A stretch of DNA of 64,000 bases from Nonomuraea roseoviolacea subsp. carminata (GCF_024172185.1 NZ_JAMZEC010000001.1:7787001-7851000), one strand, 5' to 3'. Positions 32,029-40,750 are shown, counted from the first letter of the stretch. The notes: a model not told the origin generated them from the letters alone. Numbers and translations: made by a program.

Positions 32029-32891
32029 CACCGCTCCCGCCTGGCGACGCGGTCGGCGATGGACTCGCCGACGGTGCTGAACGCGACCACTGTGATCACG
32101 ATGGCGGCGCCGGGGGCGAGGGCGGGCAGCATCGCGCCCTGGAGCAGGGCCTGGGAACCATCGTTGATCATCGCGCCCCAGTCGGCGGCGGGCGGCTGCA
32201 CACCGAGGCCGAGGAAGGAGAGCGCCGCGAGATCCATCAGCGCGTAGCCGAAGTTGATCGCGGACTGGGCCAGGACCAGCGGGGCGATGTTGGGAAGCAG
32301 ATGTCCCACGCAGATCATCCAGCCGGACCACCCCTGCACCTGGTACGCCTGGATGTAGGGACGGCCCTTCTCCCGCAGGGCCACGCTGCGCGCCAACCGG
32401 CCGACGTACGGGGCGTAGGCGACGCTCATCGCGATCACGGGCGCGGTCGGTCCGGGGCCGAGGACCGCCACCAGGATGATGGCCAGCAGCAGGGCCGGGA
32501 AGGAGAAGACCAGCTCCATGGCCCGCGACAGCACGGCATCGACGGCCCCGCCGTGCCAGGCGGCGCTCACCCCGATCAGCGTGCCGAGCACCGTCGACAC
32601 GAGCACGACCACCAGCGGGCCGAGCAGTCCCGTCCGCGCACCGAAGATCAGCCGGGACAGGACGTCGCGGCCCGACTGGTCCGCGCCCAGCAGGTGGTCG
32701 GGGGTGGAGCCGCTCAAGGTCGCGGACAGGTCGACGGCGTCGGGGTCGTGCGGGGCGATCAGCGGGGCGAGGACCGCCGCGACGGTCAGCACGGTCAGCA
32801 CGGCGAGGGCCGCCGTGACGAGCTTGTCGCCTCCCGCGACGCGGGCCAGCGGAGCCAGGAACCCGCGCCGGTGGAGGGGCAGGGCGGTCAT
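32028..32891 (-). CDS. Oligopeptide-type ABC importer permease, OppC/DppC-like
   Basis: 287 aa. The N-terminus has the OppC_N segment followed by PHDPDAVDLSATLSGSTPDHLLGADQSGRDVLSRLIFGAR, a signature of DppC. Five to six membrane segments follow, with the EAA-type coupling loop (ALREKGRPYIQAYQVQGWSGWMICVGHLLPNI). It overlaps its neighbours by 4 bp and 1 bp. Confidence 0.94.
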   Translation of the reverse strand: MTALPLHRRGFLAPLARVAGGDKLVTAALAVLTVLTVAAVLAPLIAPHDPDAVDLSATLSGSTPDHLLGADQSGRDVLSRLIFGARTGLLGPLVVVLVSTVLGTLIGVSAAWHGGAVDAVLSRAMELVFSFPALLLAIILVAVLGPGPTAPVIAMSVAYAPYVGRLARSVALREKGRPYIQAYQVQGWSGWMICVGHLLPNIAPLVLAQSAINFGYALMDLAALSFLGLGVQPPAADWGAMINDGSQALLQGAMLPALAPGAAIVITVVAFSTVGESIADRVARRER

Positions 32892-33838
32892 CTCACGCCT
32901 CCCTTCGGGTGGGACGGGCGAGGGTCGATGAGCGGTTGGACCAGGTCGACGACGAGGTTGGCGCCGACGAAGGCCAGCACCACCAGCAGGCTGACGGCCT
33001 GCACGACCGGGAAGTCCTTGACGGTGACGGAGCTGACGAGCAACTGGCCGACCCCCGACAACCCGAAGGCGGTCTCCACGATCGAGGTGGCGACCAGCAG
33101 ACCGGCCACGATCGTCCCGGTCACGGTGGTGATCGGGGCGAGGGCGTTGCGCAGCACGTGCCGCCGCACCACGTCCGAGCCTGGTATCCCGCGGGAGCGG
33201 GCCACCTCGACATGCTCGCGGCCGAGCTCTTCCAGCATCGACGTCCGGGTCACCCGGGCCAGCAGGCCGACGAAGGTCAGGGCGAGCGCCGCCGCCGGGA
33301 GCGTCAGATGGCTGATCCGGCCGCCGAGACCGCTGCCGTTGCCGAAGGCGGGGAACCAGCCCAGCTCGACGGAGAACAGCGAGATCAGCCCGATCGCCGC
33401 GACGAACGACGGGGTGGCCGTGGCGACGCCCGTGCCGATGAGGACGGTCCGGTCCACGACGCCCCGCCGCAGCGCGGCCAGGGCCCCGAGCGCCAGCCCC
33501 CCGACGAGGATGAGCAGGCCGGCGTAGCCGATGAGCCACAGCGTCGTCGGCAGCCGGGCCGCGATCAGCCCGGCCACGTCCTGCCGGAACTGCGCCGAGC
33601 GACCGAGGTCCCCGGTGACGACGCCGCCGATCCACTTGGCGTACTGGACCGGGAACGGGTCGTTCAGGTGGTACTGCTCCTTGATGGCCGCGACGGCCGA
33701 CGGCGACGCCGAGCGCCCTCCCAGGAGGAAGGACGCCGGGTCTCCGGGGGCGAGCTGGACCGAGCCGAAGACCAGCAACGAGGTGACGAGCAGCGTCGCG
33801 ACGATCCCGGCGGCCCGGCGGAGGAGACGGCCTGCCAT
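32888..33838 (-). CDS. Oligopeptide-type ABC importer permease, OppB/DppB-like
   Basis: 316 aa from ATG 33838. LLRRAAGIVATLLVTSLLVFGSVQLAPGDPASFLLG is the DppB N-terminal TM1 and periplasmic start. The coupling loop is MLEELGREHVEVARSRGIPGSDVVRRHVLRNALAPI. About six membrane segments. The substrate-binding protein gene ends 8 bp upstream, confirming operon membership. Confidence 0.94.
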   Translation of the reverse strand: MAGRLLRRAAGIVATLLVTSLLVFGSVQLAPGDPASFLLGGRSASPSAVAAIKEQYHLNDPFPVQYAKWIGGVVTGDLGRSAQFRQDVAGLIAARLPTTLWLIGYAGLLILVGGLALGALAALRRGVVDRTVLIGTGVATATPSFVAAIGLISLFSVELGWFPAFGNGSGLGGRISHLTLPAAALALTFVGLLARVTRTSMLEELGREHVEVARSRGIPGSDVVRRHVLRNALAPITTVTGTIVAGLLVATSIVETAFGLSGVGQLLVSSVTVKDFPVVQAVSLLVVLAFVGANLVVDLVQPLIDPRPSHPKGGVR

Positions 33839-33846
33839 GGCCGGCC

Positions 33847-35463
33847 TCAACCGGCCGAACCCAGACGGGCGGCCCACGGGAAGACGAGCTGCGAGATGCC
33901 GGTCGGCGCGCCGGTGAGCCGCTTGTTGAGGAACAGGCTGTGCGGCACCTCGTACAGCGGGATCCAGACCATCTCGCGGACGGCGATCTCCTGCAGCTCG
34001 GCGACCGTCGCCGCGCGGGCGGCCGGGTCGGCCTGCGCGTTGGCCTTGGCCACCAGGGCGTCGTAGCCGGGGTTGGAATAGCCGCCGTAGTTGGCGAAGT
34101 CGCCCGTCTGGAGGATCCCGTAGAACTCCAGCGGGTCGGGGGTGGAGTCGTACCAGATCGTCATGACCAGGTCGATCCCCTCGCGGGCCTTCGGGTCGGA
34201 GAACAGCGCCGTGTAGGCCTCAGGGGCGACCGCCTTCAGCTCGACCCGCAGGCCGATGGCCTGCCCCGCCGACTGCACCGCGTTGGCGATGACGCCGATG
34301 TCCGGGGCGAGCGTGCTGGTCGCCATCACGATCTTCTTGCCGGCGGCGCCCGCCTCCTGGATCAGCTTCTTCGCCCCGGCGACGTCCTGGGTGAGGGCCG
34401 GGAGCCTGGCGTAGTAGCCCTTGGCCGCCTCCGGCGCGATGCCCCAGGCCCCGATGGCGCCGGGCGCCTTCGCCGGGGTGGCGACGCCGCCCGCGGCGGC
34501 CTTGATGATGCCCTCCCGGTCGAGCGCCATCGACAGCGCCCTGCGGACCCGGACGTCGCCGAGCGGGCCCTTGAGGTTCGTGGGGATCACGTTGACGGCC
34601 GTCGTGTTGGGGCCGAAGTAGAGCGTGCCGTTGCCGGCGGCGCGGAGCTTGGGGAACCCGGTGGACGGCAGCAGGTAACCGCCGTCGACCTCGCCGGACA
34701 GCAGGGCGTTGACGCGGGCGGCGGGATCGGTGATGAACACGGCCTTGATCGTGTCCGCCTTGGGGGTGAGCGACGGGTCCCAGTAGCCGCCGAACTTCCT
34801 CAGGGTGATCGACTGGCCCTTCTGCCATGAGTCGAGCGCGTACGGCCCGGTGCAGTTGACGCCGGTGTCCGGGGCGCCGTAGCCCGGCCTGGCCAGGGAG
34901 GCGGCGCTCTCGATGGTTCCGGCGGAGGTGCCCATCTCCTCGTTGAAGAGCTGGTCGGGCTTCTTCAGATGGACCGTGACCTCCATCGGCCCGGTCTTCT
35001 CGATCCGGTCGACGTCCTTGTAGGCCGAGACCCAGTACGAGCCGACCTTGGGGTCCAGGTGGCGGCGCATGCTGGCGACGACGTCGTCGGCCGTGAGCGT
35101 GGACCCGTCGTGGAACCTCACTCCGGAGCGGATCGTGTAGACCCAGCGTCTGGGGTCGGGGGAGGCGGCGGCGCTGGCCAGGCCGGGCTCCACCTTGAGG
35201 TCCGGGGTGATCCGCATGAGCTGCTCGCACACGTTGGCGAGCACGGTGTTCGGGTGGTAGTCGAAGGCGTACGCGTAGTCGAGGGACTGCGGTTCGGCGT
35301 AGAGCGACCAGGTCACCGAGTCCACGGGGCCCTTGGCCGGTGCGGTGTCCTTCGTGATCTCGAAGGCGGCGGAGCCGCCACCGCCGCCCCGCGGGGCGCC
35401 GCCGCAGGCGGCGACCGCGAGGGTGAGCAGGGTCGTCGCGGCAGCGGTTCGGGAGGCGCGCAA
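33847..35463 (-). CDS. ABC importer substrate-binding lipoprotein (SBP family 5)
   Basis: 538 aa from TTG 35463, which follows AAGAGG and gives a normal lipoprotein leader (RASRTAAATTLLTLAVAAC); an ATG at 35505 would add 14 residues ahead of it. The lipobox is AVAAC, followed by a Gly-rich linker. The family-5 pattern is clear: PQSLDYAYAFDYHPNTVLANVCEQLMRI, YTIRSGVRFHDGSTLTADDV and RVRRALSMALDREGI. Family 5 proteins bind peptides, nickel, or other organic compounds. It is the first gene of the operon; the divergent LacI sits 163 bp away. Confidence 0.92.
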   Translation of the reverse strand: MRASRTAAATTLLTLAVAACGGAPRGGGGGSAAFEITKDTAPAKGPVDSVTWSLYAEPQSLDYAYAFDYHPNTVLANVCEQLMRITPDLKVEPGLASAAASPDPRRWVYTIRSGVRFHDGSTLTADDVVASMRRHLDPKVGSYWVSAYKDVDRIEKTGPMEVTVHLKKPDQLFNEEMGTSAGTIESAASLARPGYGAPDTGVNCTGPYALDSWQKGQSITLRKFGGYWDPSLTPKADTIKAVFITDPAARVNALLSGEVDGGYLLPSTGFPKLRAAGNGTLYFGPNTTAVNVIPTNLKGPLGDVRVRRALSMALDREGIIKAAAGGVATPAKAPGAIGAWGIAPEAAKGYYARLPALTQDVAGAKKLIQEAGAAGKKIVMATSTLAPDIGVIANAVQSAGQAIGLRVELKAVAPEAYTALFSDPKAREGIDLVMTIWYDSTPDPLEFYGILQTGDFANYGGYSNPGYDALVAKANAQADPAARAATVAELQEIAVREMVWIPLYEVPHSLFLNKRLTGAPTGISQLVFPWAARLGSAG

Positions 35464-35534
35464 CGGACCACCTCTTTTCTGAACGGGCCGCAGCGGTTCC
35501 GGCATGCGGCTGAGGTGGCAGCGAGTATTCGTGA

Positions 35535-35546
35535 AGGAACGTTCCT
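35535..35546. promoter_or_regulatory. LacI-type operator, AGGAACGTTCCT
   Basis: AGGAACGTTCCT is a perfect 12-bp palindrome with the central CG typical of LacI-family operators. A degenerate second copy, GGAACGATTCTG, follows at 35562-35573. Both lie between the substrate-binding protein gene and the divergent LacI gene. Confidence 0.75.
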
Positions 35547-35626
35547 GCACAAGGGTTCGGCGGAACGATTCTGCAATGCTTGGCTGGGGTGGCGGACCGT
35601 CCGGCCGGATGACAGGATTCCCGACC

Positions 35627-36682
35627 ATGAGCCAGTCAGAGCGCAACGCCCGGGTTCGCCTCGTCGACGTGGCCCGCGCCGCGGGGGTGTCCAAGACGAC
35701 CGTGTCCGACGCCCTGAACGGGGCCGGACGGCTTCCCGCGGCCACCCGTGAGCACGTACGGCAGGTGGCGCGCGGTCTCGGCTACCGCCCGAACGCCACG
35801 GCGCGGCTGCTGCGCAGGGGGCACACCCGGCTGCTCGGCGTCGCGGCGCGCGAGTACGTCGACACGCCCTGGGTCTACGCCGACCTGGCGTACTTCTCGC
35901 AGCTCACCACCGCCACGACCCGGGCGGCCCTGTCCCACGGGTACGGCGTCGTCCTGCTGCCCACCTCGGGGCCGGAGGACTGCTGGCTGGACATGCCGCT
36001 GGACGGCGTGTTCGTCATCGACCCGGTCGCGGGCGACCCGATGGTCGGCGACTTCCTCGCGGCGGGCGTCCCCGTGGTCTCCGACCGGCGGGCCCTGTCG
36101 GAGGCCGGGAGCGGGGCGCGCGAGAACGGCCGCTGGGTCGACTTCGACTACGACGGCGCGGCGCGCCAGGTCTTCGACCATCTGGAGGCCGCCGGCGCGC
36201 GACGGATCGCGGTCGTCGCGGCGACGGCCACCGCCTGCTTCCACCAGCGGTCCGTCGGCACCTACCACGACTGGTGCGCCGAGCGGGGCCGTGAACCCCG
36301 GATCGTCCTCCTCCCCAGCCCCGGTGTCCAGCAGATGCTCGACGCCGTGCGGGAACTGCTCGCCGCGGACGTCCCGCCCGACGCGCTCGTCACCCTCGTC
36401 GAGGTCAGCCCGCCGCTCCTGCTCGACACGATCCGCAGGCTCGGCCGCTCCGTCCCCGACGACCTGCTGCTCGTCTGCGCCACCGAAGATCCGGCCGCCT
36501 CCTACACCGATCCGCCGGTCACCACGCTGAGCTTCCTGCCCGGCGAGACCGCCCGGGCGGCGGTGGACCTGCTCGTCGACCGCATCGAGGGCCGTGCGGG
36601 CGACCACGGCCGCCTCTTCTCCGCCGACCTGCGCATCCGCAGTTCCTCGGCCTTCCCCGGCCGGCGGCCCGCGCTCGGATGA
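35627..36682 (+). CDS. LacI-family regulator of the amide import operon
   Basis: 351 aa. The HTH and hinge are RLVDVARAAGVSKTTVSDALNGAGRLPAATREHVRQVARGLGYRPNATARLLRRG, followed by a periplasmic-binding-protein-like sensor domain. TVSDALNGAGRL is a GntR/CcpA-type hinge variant of the LacI family. ATG 35627 has only a weak upstream site. Divergent from the seven-gene importer/amidase/amidohydrolase operon and next to a CG-centred palindrome, it is its probable repressor, with the imported compound or a product as inducer. Confidence 0.92.
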   Translation: MSQSERNARVRLVDVARAAGVSKTTVSDALNGAGRLPAATREHVRQVARGLGYRPNATARLLRRGHTRLLGVAAREYVDTPWVYADLAYFSQLTTATTRAALSHGYGVVLLPTSGPEDCWLDMPLDGVFVIDPVAGDPMVGDFLAAGVPVVSDRRALSEAGSGARENGRWVDFDYDGAARQVFDHLEAAGARRIAVVAATATACFHQRSVGTYHDWCAERGREPRIVLLPSPGVQQMLDAVRELLAADVPPDALVTLVEVSPPLLLDTIRRLGRSVPDDLLLVCATEDPAASYTDPPVTTLSFLPGETARAAVDLLVDRIEGRAGDHGRLFSADLRIRSSSAFPGRRPALG

Positions 36683-36700
36683 CTGCCCGTGGTGCGGGAC

Positions 36701-37630
36701 CTACCGGCGGCACTCGCCCGAGGGGACCAGGGGCTGGGACGACGTCGTCGAAACCGGGGTGACCGGCGGCTTCGCCCGGCCCGTCGACAGCCACGAGCCC
36801 AGCAGGATCAGCGGCAGGCCCACCGCCATCCCGGCGCCTGGCCGCTCGCCGAGCAGCGCCGTCCCCAGGATCACCGCCACCACCGGGTTCACGTACGTGA
36901 TCACCAGCGCGCGGCCCGCGCCCGCCTCGGCGACCAGCATCCCGTAGAAGACCATGGCCGCCGCCGTGCACAGCACGCCGAGCAGCACCACCGCCGTGAT
37001 CACCCCGGGGGACGGCATCACCCGGGGCACGTCCACGACGGCCGCCGGGGCGAGCAGCGCCGACGACAGCACCAGGACGGCGGCCATCGACACCCGCGGG
37101 TCGAGATCGGCCAGCCGCCGCTTGAGGATCATCGGGCCTACGGCGTAGCAGAACGCCGCGCCGAGGATCGCCGCCGCGCCGAGCAGCTCGTCCGGACGTC
37201 CGCTGACGTCCACCCCCACCAGCGCCGCCACCCCGGCGAGCCCCGCGAGCAGGCCGGCCAGCCGCCGCCCGGTCACCCGCTCGGCCGCGTCGAAGCGCCG
37301 GGCGAGCACCGCCACGAACAGCGGCGCCGCCGCGATCAGCGTCGCGGCCAGGGAGGAGGACACGTGCTGCTCGCCCACCGCGATCAGCGGGAACGGCAGG
37401 ACGACCTCGGCCACGGCGAACGCGGCCAGCCAGCGCAGCCGCCCGCGGAACGCCGCCCGCACCGACCCGCGAGGAACCAGCACGAGCAGCGTCACCGCCC
37501 CCAGCGCCACCCGCGCCCACGCCAGGAAGCCGGGCGGGAGCCCGCCGTCCACCCCGGCCTTCAACAGCAGATACGGCAACCCCCACAGCAGGGACACGGC
37601 CCCGAAGGCCACCCACGCACGCGCGTTCAC
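36701..37630 (-). CDS. EamA/DMT-family transporter (RhaT-like exporter)
   Basis: 309 aa, GTG 37630 with GAGGTGG. About ten hydrophobic segments arranged as two EamA repeats (AFGAVSLLWGLPYLLLKAG and LLGAAAILGAAFCYAVGPMIL). DMT members export amino acids, nucleosides and other metabolites. It is divergent from a MocR regulator across a 296-bp repeat-rich gap. MocR proteins often control an adjacent transporter, so an amino-acid-like cargo is plausible. Confidence 0.9.
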   Translation of the reverse strand: MNARAWVAFGAVSLLWGLPYLLLKAGVDGGLPPGFLAWARVALGAVTLLVLVPRGSVRAAFRGRLRWLAAFAVAEVVLPFPLIAVGEQHVSSSLAATLIAAAPLFVAVLARRFDAAERVTGRRLAGLLAGLAGVAALVGVDVSGRPDELLGAAAILGAAFCYAVGPMILKRRLADLDPRVSMAAVLVLSSALLAPAAVVDVPRVMPSPGVITAVVLLGVLCTAAAMVFYGMLVAEAGAGRALVITYVNPVVAVILGTALLGERPGAGMAVGLPLILLGSWLSTGRAKPPVTPVSTTSSQPLVPSGECRR

Positions 37631-37673
37631 ACGCCACCACCTCACGTCACGTCGTCCACCTGAGCCACGCAGC

Positions 37674-37868
37674 CCGCCGGACCACCCGCCGGACCACCCG
37701 CCGGACCACCCGCCGGGCCATCGGCCGGGCCATCCGCCGGGCCATCCGTGGGTGATCCGCGGATCACCCACGGATCACCCGCGGACCGCGCACGGATCGC
37801 CTACGGACCACCCGCGGATCACCCGCGGACCGCCTACGGACCGCCCGCGAATCGCCTGCGGACCGCCG
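37674..37868. repeat. 12-bp degenerate tandem repeat with an embedded 32-bp palindrome
   Basis: Units related to GGACCACCCGCC run for about 195 bp between the transporter and the MocR gene, drifting to GGGCCATCCGCC and then CGGATCACCCGC. Positions 37744-37775 form a perfect 32-bp palindrome (half-site ATCCGTGGGTGATCCG). No gene fits here. The palindrome could be a MocR operator, or just a by-product of inverted repeat growth. Confidence 0.75.
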
Positions 37869-37926
37869 AACCTCTCGGCCAGCCGACCGTAAGCCGCCAA
37901 CCGGTACGCGGATAAGCTCCAGTTCC

Positions 37927-39345
37927 GTGTCGATCGAGTGGACCGGTTCGATCCCGGACCTGTTGCTGCGCCTGGACCGCGGCCGCCCCGAGCCGCTGCG
38001 CGCCCAGCTCGAACGGGAGCTGCGCGAGGCCATCCGCACCGGCCGCCTGGCGGCGGGGGAGCGGCTGCCCTCCTCCCGCGCCCTGGCCCAGGGGCTCGGC
38101 GTCTCGCGCGGGCTGGTCGTGGACTGCTTCGCCCAGCTCCAGGCCGAGGGATACCTGGTCACCCGGCTCGGCTCGGCCACGCGGGTGGCGCCCTGCGCCC
38201 CGGTGCCGCCCTCGCCGCGGACGCCGGCCGCCGCCGAGCCGCCCCGGCTCGCCGCCGACTTCCGCCCCGGCGTGCCGGACCTCGCGAGCTTCCCGCGGCA
38301 CGACTGGCTGTGGGCGCTGCGCGAGGCGTCGCGCCGGCTGCCGGACTCGCGGCTCGGCTACGTCGACCCGTACGGCGACGCCGACCTGCGCGCGGTGCTG
38401 TCCGCGTACCTGGGACGGGTGCGCGGCGCGGTCGCCGAGCCGGACCGGCTGGTGGTCTGCTCCGGGTTCGCGCAGGGGTACGGCCTGCTGCTGCACGTGC
38501 TGAGGGAGCGCGGGGTGCGCCGCGTCGCCGTCGAGGACCCGGGCGACTCCGACCAGCGGCTCCTCGCCGCGCGGGCCGGTCTGGAGACGGTCGCCGTGCC
38601 CGTGGACGAGGACGGCCTCGACGTGGCGGCCCTCGCCGCCACGGACGCCCGCGCGGTCGTGCTGACCCCCGCCCACCAGTGCCCGACCGGCGTCGCCCTG
38701 GCCCCGTCCCGGAGGCAGGCGCTGGTGGCGTGGGCCCGGGAGCGCGACGCGACGATCATCGAGGACGACTACGACGCCGAGTTCCGCTACGACCGCGACC
38801 CGGTGGGGTCGCTGCAGGGGCTGGCCCCGGGGCACGTGGCCGCGCTCGGCACGGTCAGCAAGGCGCTGGCGCCCGCGCTGCGGCTCGGCTGGATCCTGTG
38901 CCCGTCGCACCTGGCCGCCGCCGTGGCCGCCGAGAAGCACCTCGCCGACCGCGGCTCGCCGGGGCTGGACCAGTTCGCGCTCGCCCTGCTCATGCGGTCC
39001 GGCCGCTACGACCGTCACCTGCGCAGGATGCGCGCCTCCTACGCCCGCCGCCGCGACGCGCTGGTGACCGCCCTGGCCCGCCACGCGCCCGGCGTCGAGC
39101 TGCGCGGGCTCGCCGCCGGGTTCCACGCGGTGGCCCGCCTCCCGGAGCGGGTCGCGGAGGAGGAGGTCGTCGCCGCCGCGCGGGAGCGGTCGGTCGGGCT
39201 GTACGGGATGAGCGGCTACCGCTCCGGCCGGGAGCCCGTGGGACCGCACGGGCGCGCGGAGCTCGTCCTCGGCTTCGGCAACCTGCGCGAGGACGCCATC
39301 GCGCGCGGGATCGCCGCGGTCGCCGACCTCCTCACCGCCCCCTGA
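37927..39345 (+). CDS. MocR-family regulator (GntR HTH fused to aminotransferase-like domain)
   Basis: 472 aa from GTG 37927; no Shine-Dalgarno but TAAGCT ends 8 nt upstream. Residues 15-80 are a GntR winged helix (PLRAQLERELREAIRTGRLAAGERLPSSRALAQGLGVSRGLVVDCFAQLQAEGYLV). The rest is a fold type I aminotransferase domain with the PLP lysine in GTVSKALAPALRLGW and EDDYDAEFRYD. These proteins sense PLP-linked amines such as GABA or PLP itself. Divergent from the EamA transporter, its likely target. Confidence 0.93.
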   Translation: MSIEWTGSIPDLLLRLDRGRPEPLRAQLERELREAIRTGRLAAGERLPSSRALAQGLGVSRGLVVDCFAQLQAEGYLVTRLGSATRVAPCAPVPPSPRTPAAAEPPRLAADFRPGVPDLASFPRHDWLWALREASRRLPDSRLGYVDPYGDADLRAVLSAYLGRVRGAVAEPDRLVVCSGFAQGYGLLLHVLRERGVRRVAVEDPGDSDQRLLAARAGLETVAVPVDEDGLDVAALAATDARAVVLTPAHQCPTGVALAPSRRQALVAWARERDATIIEDDYDAEFRYDRDPVGSLQGLAPGHVAALGTVSKALAPALRLGWILCPSHLAAAVAAEKHLADRGSPGLDQFALALLMRSGRYDRHLRRMRASYARRRDALVTALARHAPGVELRGLAAGFHAVARLPERVAEEEVVAAARERSVGLYGMSGYRSGREPVGPHGRAELVLGFGNLREDAIARGIAAVADLLTAP

Positions 39346-39379
39346 CCCGCCGCGCCCCTTCACACGCCGCCGCCAGAGG

Positions 39380-39451
39380 ACGCGTCCCTCAACGCCGCCG
39401 TCGGAAGGAGACGCGTCCCTTCGCCCCGGCGTTGGAAGGAGACGCGTCCCT
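39380..39451. repeat. 31-bp tandem repeat around ACGCGTCCCT, three copies
   Basis: ACGCGTCCCT occurs at 39380, 39411 and 39442, exactly 31 bp apart; the intervening bases are related (CGCC-rich then GGAAGGAG). The array lies between the MocR stop and a decayed gene fragment. No spacer diversity or array length typical of CRISPR. Confidence 0.82.
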
Positions 39452-39463
39452 TTCGCGCCGCTG

Positions 39464-39600
39464 TTAAGAACGCCAGCCGCACCCCGGCGCGATGGGCGCG
39501 CTCCAGCGCCCACAGCCCCGCGTCCAGCACCTCGTCCACCTTGTGCCAGCTCGCCTCCGGCAGGCTTCCTCGACCGCCGCCCTGCGCCCCGGTCCTGATA
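39464..39600 (-). pseudogene. Possible remnant of an amidohydrolase-like gene
   Basis: Reading the minus strand, about 35 residues look protein-like and unlike a random high-GC frame: SWHKVDEVLDAGLWALERAHRAG then VRLAF. ALELAHRAGVRIAFGTD-type sequences occur in amidohydrolases such as imidazolonepropionase. The match ends abruptly where the 31-bp repeats begin, and there is no start or flanking domain. I read it as a gene fragment truncated by the repeat array, with low confidence. Confidence 0.3.
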
Positions 39601-39647
39601 CCCGCGGCCGTCCCGGGGGCTTCATCGCGCCGATGGTCTGACAAAAA

Positions 39648-39676
39648 TTGAAATCTGTCATCTGTCATGCCATAGT
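39648..39676 (+). promoter_or_regulatory. Promoter of the aldo-keto reductase with duplicated TCTGTCA
   Basis: TTGAAA (39648-39653) and CATAGT (39671-39676) are 17 bp apart. The spacer holds TCTGTCA twice in tandem (39654-39660, 39661-39667), and TCTGACA occurs inverted-like at 39637-39643. The gene begins at 39720, leaving a leader of about 37 nt. The duplicated motif is the probable binding site of the TetR that follows the reductase. Confidence 0.65.
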
Positions 39677-39719
39677 CGAGAGTGACGACGACGGCAGCAC
39701 TCACCCTCAAGGAGTCCTC

Positions 39720-40724
39720 ATGCTCACTCGTTCCCTGGGATCCACCGGGCCGCGCGTCTCCGCCCTCGGCCTCGGCTGCATGGGCATGTCCGCCCTGTAC
39801 GGCGACGCCGACCGCGGCGAGTCCATCGCCACCGTCCACGCCGCCCTCGACGCCGGCGTCACCCTGCTCGACACCGGCGACTTCTACGGCATGGGCCACA
39901 ACGAGCTGCTGATCCGCGAGGCGCTGAGCACCGCCCCGGCCGGGCTGCGCGACCAGGCCGTCATCAGCGTCAAGTTCGGCGCGCTGCGCGGACCGGACGG
40001 CTCCTGGGGCGGCATGGACGGCCGTCCGGCCGCGGTCAAGAACTTCGCCGCGTACTCGCTGCAGCGGCTCGGCGTGGACCACATCGACGTCTACCGGATC
40101 GCCCGCGTCGACCCCGGCGTGCCCATCGAGGAGACCGTGGGCGCCATCGCCGAGCTGGTCCAGGCCGGGTACGTCCGCCACATCGGCCTGTCGGAGGCCG
40201 GCGCCGACACCGTCCGCCGGGCCGCCGCCACCGCGCCCATCGCCGACCTGCAGATCGAGTACTCGCTCATCTCTCGCGGCATCGAGGAGCGCATCCTGCC
40301 CGCCACGCGCGAGCTCGGCGTCGGCATCACCGCGTACGGCGTGCTGTCGCGCGGCCTGATCTCCGGCCACTTCACCGCGGACCGGCGGCTGGCCGCGGAC
40401 GACTTCCGCGCGCACTCGCCCCGCTTCCAGGGCGACAACCTGCGCCACAACCTCGGCCTCGTCGAGGCCCTGCGCCGGATCGCCGCGGACAAGGGCGTCA
40501 CGGTCGCGCAGATCGCCATCGCCTGGGTCCTCGCGCGCGGCGAGGACATCGTGCCGCTGGTCGGCGCCCGCACCCGCGAGCGGCTGTCCGAGGCGCTCGG
40601 CGCCCTGGACGTCAAGCTGGAGGAGTCCGACCTCGCCGCGATCGAGCGGGCCGTCCCGCCCGGCGCCGCCGCGGGCGACCGCTACGCCGAGGAGCAGATG
40701 ACGATGCTCGACAGCGAGCGGTGA
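39720..40724 (+). CDS. Aldo-keto reductase lacking the catalytic histidine
   Basis: 334 aa from ATG 39720 with AAGGAG. The (beta/alpha)8 AKR pattern is clear: RVSALGLGCMGMSALYG, D51-T-G-D-F-Y56, K85 (VISVKFG) and the NADPH-binding C-terminus (VPLVGARTRERLSEALGAL). In the tetrad position after the fourth strand (VDVYRIARVDPGVPIEE) Ala128 replaces the usual His of YxQHRxDP. Other actinobacterial AKRs I recall share this YRxAR form, so it is probably a subfamily trait rather than damage. A TetR follows, and the pair probably share control. Confidence 0.9.
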   Translation: MLTRSLGSTGPRVSALGLGCMGMSALYGDADRGESIATVHAALDAGVTLLDTGDFYGMGHNELLIREALSTAPAGLRDQAVISVKFGALRGPDGSWGGMDGRPAAVKNFAAYSLQRLGVDHIDVYRIARVDPGVPIEETVGAIAELVQAGYVRHIGLSEAGADTVRRAAATAPIADLQIEYSLISRGIEERILPATRELGVGITAYGVLSRGLISGHFTADRRLAADDFRAHSPRFQGDNLRHNLGLVEALRRIAADKGVTVAQIAIAWVLARGEDIVPLVGARTRERLSEALGALDVKLEESDLAAIERAVPPGAAAGDRYAEEQMTMLDSER

Positions 40725-40750
40725 CCCTCGCAACCGGTACGGTCGTCTCC

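Noticed and set aside
37674..37868. Repeat region as a small gene (W/G/P-rich translation)
   Set aside because: All frames are pure low-complexity repeats with no ribosome site; the sequence is explained by a 12-bp tandem array.
39720..40724. Aldo-keto reductase as a pseudogene because the tetrad His is missing
   Set aside because: Length, frame, ribosome site and the remaining catalytic residues are intact, and similar YRxAR-type enzymes exist in other actinobacteria as far as I recall.
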